DNA from: Deltaproteobacteria bacterium
GTDB taxonomy: Bacteria; Desulfobacterota; G020345765
Reading direction: 5' to 3'
DNA length: 7,390 bases
NCBI GenBank assembly: GCA_030616835.1
Contig: JAUWWP010000121.1
Location: 1-7,390, forward strand
Position numbers and translations under genes: made by a program. Position 1 is the stretch's first letter; each line of letters opens with the position of its first letter. Below the pieces are notes generated by a model, which saw only the letters and a program-made list of their open reading frames with translations, was not told the DNA's origin and did no database searches. Positions 1 through 7,128 of this stretch are shown in pieces.

Positions 1-1
1 T

Positions 2-2644
<2,643 letters not shown>

Positions 2645-2700
2645 TGGCTCATCACGAATTGTCCCGCGTGCATGCAGGGTTAAAGCCAAATACTGATAAA

Positions 2701-2864
2701 TTCTAAACCCTAAACCCTAAATTCTAAATCCTAAACAAACCCAAAATTCAAATATTAAATGTTTAAAACCCTATCCTGATCCTGTTGAAAGGAATGTTTT
2801 AAGTTTTGGGTTTTGATCATTTGAAATTGTTTAGGATTTGATGCTTAATGCTTAGGATTTATTC
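2701..2864. repeat. Nested palindromic intergenic element with outer 7-bp repeat arrays
   Basis: The left end is five contiguous heptamers at 2701-2735: TTCTAAA, CCCTAAA, CCCTAAA, TTCTAAA, TCCTAAA. The right end, 2830-2864, is in 7-bp phase on the other strand: TTTAGGA, TTTGATG, CTTAATG, CTTAGGA, TTTATTC. Between them the arms pair in properly nested order. TCCTAAACAA (2729-2738) pairs with 2827-2836 nearly end to end, AAACCCAAAA (2737-2746) with TTTTGGGTTT (2804-2813), and TTAAAAC (2763-2769) with GTTTTAA (2796-2802). The whole is an imperfect inverted repeat of about 160 bp filling most of the carB-hisF spacer. No open reading frame is apparent. It may fold in RNA or extrude in DNA, and it looks like a dispersed non-coding repeat family. 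Its function is unknown. Confidence 0.75.
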
Positions 2865-2871
2865 ATATATT

Positions 2872-2901
2872 TTGTCATTTGGGTTTTTTACCCACTATAT
2901 T
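2872..2901 (+). promoter_or_regulatory. Putative sigma70-type promoter of hisF
   Basis: TTGTCA at 2872-2877 matches the -35 consensus in five of six positions. TATATT at 2896-2901 is a good -10 box, and the spacer is 18 bp. Transcription would begin near 2908, leaving a leader of roughly 20 bases that contains the hisF ribosome binding site. This fits hisF being transcribed separately from carB. The surrounding DNA is AT-rich, so a chance match remains possible. Confidence 0.45.
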
Positions 2902-2916
2902 CCCTGAAGTAAAGTC

Positions 2917-2923
2917 AAGGAGG
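2917..2923 (+). promoter_or_regulatory. Ribosome binding site deciding the hisF start
   Basis: AAGGAGG is a near-perfect anti-16S match lying 6 bases before the ATG at 2930. It selects this ATG over the in-frame TTG at 2879, whose extra 17 residues have no counterpart in HisF proteins. Confidence 0.9.
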
Positions 2924-2929
2924 CCAGTT

Positions 2930-3691
2930 ATGGGAAATAAAAGGGTTATCCCCTGTTTAGATATAAAGGATGGCCGGGTAGTGAAGGGGGTTCATTTTGT
3001 TGACCTGAGAGATGCCGGGGATCCGGTGGAAAACGCCGCCTTCTACGAGGAGGAAGGAGCTGACGAGCTTGCCTTCCTGGATATAAATGCTACCTTTGAG
3101 GGGCGGAAGACCACCGTGGATCTGGCAAGGAAGGTAGTTGAGAAGATCACAATCCCTCTGACCGTTGGAGGAGGGATCGGTGAGATTACTGACATCGAGA
3201 GACTCCTTCAGGCAGGTGTTAGCAAGGTCTCGATTAATACGGCGGCGGTGAAGAACCCTCAACTTATCCAGGAGGCTGCCGAGAGGTTTGGAAGCCAGAA
3301 GATCATCGTGGCCATTGATGCCAAAAGAAAGGGGGCAGGGGAGGGCTGGGAAGTCTATATCAACGGCGGCAGGACCCCTGTGGGCCTTGATGCTATCGAG
3401 TGGGCTAAGAAGGTAAAGGATTTAGGAGCAGGCGAGATCCTCCCCACAAGTATAGATACTGACGGGACCAGGGACGGGTATGACCTCGAGCTGACTCGTT
3501 CAATTGCCGAGGCAACCGGGTTGCCGGTGATTGCTTCGGGAGGGGCAGGGACTTTGGAGCATCTCTATCAAGCCTTGACCGAAGGCAAGGCCGATGCGGT
3601 GCTGGCAGCCTCTATTTTTCACTACCGAGAATACTCGATCGGTGAGGTAAAAAGATATTTAAAGGACAAGGATATACCGATGAGAATTTAG
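2930..3691 (+). CDS. hisF: Imidazole glycerol phosphate synthase subunit HisF
   Basis: HisF is the cyclase half of the HisF-HisH complex. It uses ammonia passed from HisH and the intermediate PRFAR to make imidazole glycerol phosphate (histidine pathway) and AICAR (returned to purine synthesis). The 253-residue product has the normal family length and a complete (beta-alpha)8 barrel. Catalytic Asp11 lies in IPCLDIKDGRVVKG and Asp130 in IIVAIDAK, the same numbers as in Thermotoga HisF. Phosphate-binding segments TVGGGI (78-83) and IASGGAG (201-207) are intact. Residues 167-180 read GAGEILPTSIDTDGT with Pro172, where Leu is common. The start is fixed by a strong ribosome binding site. No other his gene is adjacent. 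A promoter-like sequence before it and a terminator after it suggest a single-gene transcript. The identification is secure. Confidence 0.98.
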   Translation: MGNKRVIPCLDIKDGRVVKGVHFVDLRDAGDPVENAAFYEEEGADELAFLDINATFEGRKTTVDLARKVVEKITIPLTVGGGIGEITDIERLLQAGVSKVSINTAAVKNPQLIQEAAERFGSQKIIVAIDAKRKGAGEGWEVYINGGRTPVGLDAIEWAKKVKDLGAGEILPTSIDTDGTRDGYDLELTRSIAEATGLPVIASGGAGTLEHLYQALTEGKADAVLAASIFHYREYSIGEVKRYLKDKDIPMRI

Positions 3692-3723
3692 TTCTGGATC
3701 GGCTCTTAAAAGATAATTGAATA

Positions 3724-3767
3724 TGAGGGGTTATGGGATATGCATTTCCATAACCCCTTATTTTTGT
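3724..3767 (+). terminator. Intrinsic terminator after hisF
   Basis: The arm AGGGGTTATGG (3726-3736) pairs perfectly with CCATAACCCCT (3748-3758). A G-T and an A-T pair extend it inward to a 7-base loop, and a T-rich tract (3759-3766) follows. It begins about 33 bases after the hisF stop, as expected of a Rho-independent terminator, and separates hisF from the genes downstream. Confidence 0.88.
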
Positions 3768-3796
3768 TCATAAACCCAAATAATGCGTGAATGTAG

Positions 3797-3816
3797 GGGT
3801 TCGATTTATCGAACCC
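3797..3816. repeat. Short perfect palindrome, REP-like
   Basis: GGGTTCGAT (3797-3805) and ATCGAACCC (3808-3816) form a perfect 9-bp stem around two T residues. It is the first of three compact palindromes between the hisF terminator and the restriction genes. No T tract follows, so it is not an obvious terminator. It resembles dispersed intergenic palindromes of the REP type. Confidence 0.7.
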
Positions 3817-3827
3817 GACTAATAATC

Positions 3828-3849
3828 CCCTCTCCCCCGGGGGAGAGGG
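3828..3849. repeat. GC-rich perfect 22-bp palindrome
   Basis: CCCTCTCCCCC (3828-3838) is directly followed by its exact reverse complement (3839-3849), giving a two-fold symmetric site with no loop. A second G-rich run, GGGTGAGGGGGAT (3853-3865), can compete for the C-rich arm. The GC content contrasts strongly with the AT-rich DNA on either side. It is most likely another dispersed intergenic repeat. Confidence 0.7.
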
Positions 3850-3863
3850 AAAGGGTGAGGGGG

Positions 3864-3905
3864 ATCTTAATCTAAAATCTCTAATCTAAAATCTACAATC
3901 TATTA
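3864..3905. repeat. Degenerate heptamer array (TCTNNAA type)
   Basis: Six consecutive 7-bp units are in phase: ATCTTAA, TCTAAAA, TCTCTAA, TCTAAAA, TCTACAA, TCTATTA. Within them the 13-mer TAATCTAAAATCT occurs twice (3868-3880 and 3882-3894), offset by 14 bp, two heptamers. The units are related in form to the CTAAA heptamers at 2701-2735. Confidence 0.6.
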
Positions 3906-3906
3906 C

Positions 3907-3923
3907 AATTGCCTCTGGCAATT
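3907..3923. repeat. Small inverted repeat
   Basis: AATTGCC (3907-3913) and GGCAATT (3917-3923) form a 7-bp stem with a TCT loop immediately after the heptamer array. No T tract follows in either direction. It may be an operator-like site or part of the repeat cluster. Confidence 0.5.
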
Positions 3924-4177
3924 CTTGTTGATAATTCCGGCAGAATAGAATAAGATAAAGTAAGCTGAGGAAAGAGGTAGAGATAGTGGGGAGAAGGGTA
4001 AAAAGCGGCAAAATTTGGGGGGTTAAGGATTAAGGAATAGGGTAGAATAGTTAAAAGCGTGACCTTTTACCCAGTTAGAAATCCTCTCAGGAAGAGAAGG
4101 GTATCCGAACTAATTTGGATGTAAACAAGTTGGACGCCATTTCGATTGATAAGAGGAAAACGAAAAGAGATAAGAAT
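3924..4177 (+). other. Purine-rich leader before the restriction endonuclease, no gene seen
   Basis: No convincing reading frame or RNA gene is visible here. The stretch is rich in A and G up to about 4050, then becomes mixed (4055-4177) with only 4-bp local stems, such as ATCC/GGAT around 4102-4120. One weak promoter match, TTGATA (3928-3933), 17 bp, TAAGAT (3951-3956), could start a transcript with a leader of more than 200 bases. The endonuclease ATG at 4178 has no strong Shine-Dalgarno sequence, only AAGAG-like purines, so translation may be kept low. No controller-protein gene is present. Confidence 0.4.
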
Positions 4178-4825
4178 ATGAAAATAAACATTAAAGCAGA
4201 TTTAGAAAAATTATTTTCGGATTTCAGATGGACGATAAAAGGCATGGTCGGTGAAGATGGTAGTATATATCCTATTCCTCCTATACCGCAAGTTATAACC
4301 GGTATCTTCCAAGAGATGACCAAGCATAAAGTTAAGAAGTTCATGAGAAAAAGATACGGATGCGAGATAGTCCAAGGAGGACCAAGAGAGTATCCTGAAA
4401 TTACCCTAATAAGAGGCAGGTTCGGTAATAGAAAAATCGCTATCGACATGAAAACTACCAGAAGGATTAGGGAAAATAGAATAAGTGGGTTTACAGTTGG
4501 CAGTTTCGCTGGATATTTCTTGCATCCTGAGAAGAAGATGCCGGGTTGTAAATTTCCGTATGGAGAGTTTGACCAGCACTGGGTTATAGGCTTTATTTAC
4601 ACTTGGGACCCTAATGCGGATAGCTTGCATATGGTTTCTGATGTTGAGGTGATTGTCCAACCTAAATGGAAAATTGCTTCGAAGTCTCCTGGAACAGGGA
4701 CAACTTTTGCCATTGGTTCAATTAAAGATATAGATAAGTTGAGAAAGGGTAAAGGGATATTTAGGAGCAAAGACGAGTTCGAAAAATATTGGGTAAAGCG
4801 TGGAAAAGAAAGGAGAAGGCGATAG
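4178..4825 (+). CDS. Type II restriction endonuclease, EcoRV family
   Basis: This is predicted to be a dimeric PD-(D/E)XK endonuclease that cuts unmethylated DNA. The 215 residues align with EcoRV (245 residues) as I recall it, without gaps over the first 110 or so. Shared blocks are the N-terminal GxxxxxGxIYP ending at residue 32, AIDxKTT at 88-94, FDQ(x)HWxIGxxYT at about 131-142, GxGxTxxIGSI at 172-182, and GKGIFxSxDEFxxYW at 191-205. Metal-binding residues are Glu74 (Asp in EcoRV), Asp90 and Lys92; EcoRV Glu45 is replaced by Gln45 with Glu46 next to it. Recognition loops differ: EcoRV Gln68-Gln69 become Gly68-Pro69, and Asn185 of the R-loop becomes Thr175. The ATG at 4178 is preferred over an in-frame TTG at 4115 because it gives exactly the EcoRV N-terminal spacing. 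The product ends in a basic RRRR tail. The gene is AT-rich and directly abuts the methyltransferase. The family call is strong; the target sequence is unknown. Confidence 0.92.
   Translation: MKINIKADLEKLFSDFRWTIKGMVGEDGSIYPIPPIPQVITGIFQEMTKHKVKKFMRKRYGCEIVQGGPREYPEITLIRGRFGNRKIAIDMKTTRRIRENRISGFTVGSFAGYFLHPEKKMPGCKFPYGEFDQHWVIGFIYTWDPNADSLHMVSDVEVIVQPKWKIASKSPGTGTTFAIGSIKDIDKLRKGKGIFRSKDEFEKYWVKRGKERRRR
4707..4734 (+). promoter_or_regulatory. Possible internal promoter for the methyltransferase
   Basis: Inside the endonuclease gene, TTGCCA (4707-4712; five of six -35 positions) is followed after 16 bp by TATAGA (4729-4734; four of six -10 positions), about 90 bp before the methyltransferase ATG. 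RM pairs with the endonuclease first, such as EcoRI, are known to have internal methyltransferase promoters. The DNA is AT-rich, so this is only a candidate. Confidence 0.25.
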
Positions 4826-5911
4826 ATGGCACGAAAATATGACATGACAAAACAAGTCCTATTGCCCTTCGTGGAACAATTTCAAGAAGTGAGGATACCT
4901 ACAACTCGCTATCAAGGCAGCAAAGCAAAACTTTTAGATTGGATTTGGCAAAACATAAAGGATATAGATTTCTCGAGTGCTCTTGATGTTTTTGGCGGCA
5001 CGGGAGTGGTAGGCTATTATTTGAAACAAAATAGTAAACAAGTTTTCTACAACGATTATCTCAAATCAAATTATTATATAGGGGTAGCTTTAATTGAAAA
5101 TAATGATGTCAGATTAAATGATCTTGAAATCGAAAAACTTCTAAAAAAAGAATCAAAATATTATTATTCTTCATTTATAGCTAAAACCTTTAAAGATGTT
5201 TACTATACAGATGAAGAAAATCAATGGCTTGATATAGTGGTTCAGAATATCAAAAGGATGGGGAATAATTATAAGAAGGCCTTAGCCTATTATGCCCTTT
5301 GTCAAGCTTGTTTAGTAAAAAGGCCTTTCAATCTTTTTCACCGAAAAAACCTCTACCTTCGTTTCGCTGAAGTAAGAAGGACTTTTGGGAATAAAACGAC
5401 ATGGGATAGACCATTTGAAAAACATTTTATGGATTTTGTGCGTGAAATCAATTATTTGGTTTACGATAATGGTAAAGAGAACAAAGCCTATAATCTAAAT
5501 GTGTTTGAAATAAAGGGCGAGTTTGACTTGGTGTATATCGACCCCCCTTATACTTCATCAAAAGGCGTCAGCGTTGATTATAAGAATTTCTATCATTTTC
5601 TTGAAGGACTAGTAAATTATGAGAAGTGGGGAAGTATGATAGACCACAGGACTAAAAATAAACGCTTTCATAGCGATAATAATCCTTGGAATAACAGATT
5701 GAAAATCAGAAGACAGTTCAGAGAGCTCTTTGAGAAATTTCGGAATAGTATTCTTGTAGTATCTTACCGGTATGATGGAATCCCTTCAATCCAGCAAATT
5801 GAATCTGACATTAAACTTTTTAAAAAGGATGTTCGTGTTTATACATTTGAAAATTATAAATATGTACTCAGCAATACTAGAACTTCCGAAGTTTTATTGG
5901 TTGCAGAATAG
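4826..5911 (+). CDS. DNA adenine-N6 methyltransferase, D12 class (RM modification subunit)
   Basis: This enzyme is expected to transfer a methyl group from S-adenosylmethionine to adenine N6 at the site cut by the upstream endonuclease. Motifs come in the alpha order of the Dam/D12 family: motif X RYQGSKAKLL at 28-37, motif I LDVFGGTGVVGYYL at 53-66 (cofactor binding), then a long helical region (about 90-220) holding target-recognition elements. Catalytic motif IV FDLVYIDPPY is at 233-242 and a C-terminal ILVVSYRYDGIP at 309-320. The 361 residues are longer than Dam or M.EcoRV (about 280-300), with the extra length mostly between motifs I and IV. The ATG immediately follows the endonuclease TAG (4823-4825) and AGGAG at 4811-4815 is a usable ribosome binding site, so the two genes are probably translationally coupled. 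The class assignment is strong. It does not look like a close relative of M.EcoRV beyond the shared motifs. Confidence 0.95.
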   Translation: MARKYDMTKQVLLPFVEQFQEVRIPTTRYQGSKAKLLDWIWQNIKDIDFSSALDVFGGTGVVGYYLKQNSKQVFYNDYLKSNYYIGVALIENNDVRLNDLEIEKLLKKESKYYYSSFIAKTFKDVYYTDEENQWLDIVVQNIKRMGNNYKKALAYYALCQACLVKRPFNLFHRKNLYLRFAEVRRTFGNKTTWDRPFEKHFMDFVREINYLVYDNGKENKAYNLNVFEIKGEFDLVYIDPPYTSSKGVSVDYKNFYHFLEGLVNYEKWGSMIDHRTKNKRFHSDNNPWNNRLKIRRQFRELFEKFRNSILVVSYRYDGIPSIQQIESDIKLFKKDVRVYTFENYKYVLSNTRTSEVLLVAE

Positions 5912-5944
5912 AATGGCCGAGAAACGGCGCATAACAACTAATAG

Positions 5945-5976
5945 TAGGGAAAGGGGTTAGAGTCATTTTTTCCCTA
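5945..5976. repeat. Hairpin between methyltransferase and HEPN-like gene
   Basis: TAGGGAAA (5945-5952) pairs with TTTCCCTA (5969-5976) around a 16-base loop. An overlapping smaller stem, CCTAA/TTAGG (5973-5977 with 5984-5988), is mutually exclusive with it. No T tract follows, so it is not a standard terminator. It lies in the 128-bp gap before the next gene and could affect how much transcription continues into it. Confidence 0.45.
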
Positions 5977-6039
5977 AGTCGTTTTAGGATCAACGCCTCC
6001 TTAGAAACAAGAGATAGTCTTTAGCCAAAAGATAAACTT

Positions 6040-6876
6040 ATGAAACAGAATAATTTGATAAATAAAAAGGCAAGCATGTTTATAGATTCTTATCGGATGA
6101 TTAGGATGTTGCTCGGTGACCTGAAAGGTAATGGCAAGCAACTATCATGGATAGAAAAGTTTGGAATTAAAGAAGGTTATTCTTTTTTTATCTGGACTGA
6201 TCATCTTGATTATCTCAGTAGGTTAAATATTTTTCTAAATGGGAAAATCGAAATAATTAAAACTGAATTAGCTAATAGATGGAAATTGGTAAATAAATTA
6301 ATTTTCGCTCATTTCGCACCACCTGGTAAAGTACCAGAATTTATTAAGGATGAAGGTCTTAATTTGGCCGCACTCGTTGCATATCCACTATTAGAAGAAA
6401 TGGCTAGAATTATATCCAAGGCGTGGGATGAAGAAGGATTTGTATTAATTGATATCACTTCCAAATTTGGACTACCAAAACAACGTATATATAAGAAGAG
6501 AGGAAAAATAGTTTCGTTGGAACACAAGCTTCTTGTTATGAAATATTTATTGGATAAAAGATTGCAAGAGATGGTTAATAGTCTTGATAAACGAATGAGG
6601 AAGTCGGTAATAAAAGGAAATACTCAAGAGCGGGCACCACTATTTGAACGACTAACAGTTAATCGGAATCAGTGGTTGCACGGAAGGAGATTTAGGGGGT
6701 GGGAAGCCATATTTATATCTCTCTTTTTAAGTATGATATATTTCCCAGTAACAGATACTAAAATATTGAATCAGGATGTTCTCCAACAGCTAATAGAAAT
6801 ATCTTCTCAAGTAATCTCTATTAAAGATATTTGGGGTCGAGCTAATCCTTCGTCAATAGGAAAACAGGAAAAGTAA
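6040..6876 (+). CDS. Hypothetical protein with HEPN-like R-N-x3-H-G motif
   Basis: I do not recognise the full-length 278-residue protein. Near its C-terminal third, residues 205-217 read LTVNRNQWLHGRR. Arg209-Asn210 with His214-Gly215 fits the R-(N/D/H)-x(3-5)-H signature of HEPN domains, many of which are metal-independent RNases in toxins and anti-phage systems. The motif sits before a predicted hydrophobic helix (GWEAIFISLFLSMIYF, 220-235). An earlier amphipathic segment (NLAALVAYPLLEEMARII, 108-125) could be the first HEPN helix, suggesting a domain of about 105-235. The N-terminal 100 residues show no familiar motif. The 220-235 helix is more likely buried in a helical bundle than membrane-spanning. 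The start is the first ATG, but no strong ribosome binding site precedes it. The gene is AT-rich like the RM genes and lies 128 bp after the methyltransferase. The reading frame is convincing; the RNase role is inference. Confidence 0.75.
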   Translation: MKQNNLINKKASMFIDSYRMIRMLLGDLKGNGKQLSWIEKFGIKEGYSFFIWTDHLDYLSRLNIFLNGKIEIIKTELANRWKLVNKLIFAHFAPPGKVPEFIKDEGLNLAALVAYPLLEEMARIISKAWDEEGFVLIDITSKFGLPKQRIYKKRGKIVSLEHKLLVMKYLLDKRLQEMVNSLDKRMRKSVIKGNTQERAPLFERLTVNRNQWLHGRRFRGWEAIFISLFLSMIYFPVTDTKILNQDVLQQLIEISSQVISIKDIWGRANPSSIGKQEK

Positions 6877-6882
6877 TTGAGA

Positions 6883-6926
6883 AATTGACTTGTTTGAGGT
6901 CAGGCCCGCACCTTACTTAGTCAATT
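6883..6926. repeat. Inverted repeat just after the HEPN-like gene
   Basis: AATTGACT (6883-6890) is the reverse complement of AGTCAATT (6919-6926). Inside, AGGT (6897-6900) can pair with ACCT (6910-6913) to make an interrupted stem topped by a GC-rich loop. It starts 6 bases after the stop codon, so it may act as a transcript-end structure, but there is no T tract. The rest of 6927-7052 holds no gene that I can see, only a short heptamer relic at 6952-6965 (CCCTAAG, TTCTAAG). Confidence 0.45.
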
Positions 6927-7052
6927 GGCAAAGGGTGTCAAGAGCGTCAAACCCTAAGTTCTAAGTTAATGTAAGGTCGAGGGTCGGATTTTTGATATTG
7001 GCAAATGAGCTAATGATGCCGCAGATTGAGTTGAAGATAAAACGGGTGCTGT

Positions 7053-7086
7053 TATTATTTTTACCGTATCGGTAGGGGAAATAATA
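7053..7086. repeat. Interrupted hairpin outside the insertion sequence end
   Basis: TATTATTT (7053-7060) pairs with AAATAATA (7079-7086). Inside it TACCG (7062-7066) pairs with CGGTA (7070-7074) around a TAT loop, with GGGG left as an asymmetric bulge. It lies directly outside the insertion sequence end. It could be part of the insertion target or a remnant of an older element. Confidence 0.5.
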
Positions 7087-7095
7087 GGTGACTGT

Positions 7096-7113
7096 GGGGC
7101 TGTTGAAAAACCC
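7096..7113. repeat. Putative terminal inverted repeat of the insertion sequence
   Basis: GGGGCTGTTGAAAAACCC lies 15 bases outside the transposase stop codon, the expected position for the element tip. The tip boundary is approximate, and the partner repeat lies beyond the window. Confidence 0.55.
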
Positions 7114-7128
7114 TTACTTTTCTAAATT

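Noticed and set aside
2645..2700. Terminator directly after carB
   Set aside because: There is a GC-containing stretch (CCCGCGTGCATGCAGGG), but the stem is weak and no T tract follows.
2701..2735. Heptamers as a CRISPR array or a true telomere
   Set aside because: Units are only 7 bp with no spacers, so not CRISPR; the array is short, internal and flanked by housekeeping genes, so not a chromosome end.
2879..2929. TTG start extending HisF by 17 residues
   Set aside because: It overlaps the likely promoter, and the AAGGAGG site clearly serves the ATG at 2930.
4115..4177. TTG start extending the endonuclease by 21 residues
   Set aside because: The extension is lysine-rich with no match in EcoRV, whereas the ATG at 4178 gives the same residue numbering as EcoRV through Asp90.
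4087..4449. Antisense 120-codon frame over the endonuclease start, with hydrophobic stretches
   Set aside because: It is opposite conserved endonuclease codons; the hydrophobic look comes from reading AT-rich DNA in reverse, and no ribosome binding site is apparent.
5772..5960. Plus-strand open frame of 62 codons overlapping the end of the methyltransferase
   Set aside because: It lies out of frame within the conserved C-terminal methyltransferase codons, has no ribosome binding site and resembles no protein I know.
5925..5990. Possible integron attC site (CGGCGCATAACAAC after the methyltransferase)
   Set aside because: The matching GTTRRRY end and the imperfect long inverted repeat needed for an attC site are not present downstream.
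6877..7095. MNT-type antitoxin or other partner gene for the HEPN-like protein
   Set aside because: No open frame of useful length or recognisable motif occurs here on either strand.
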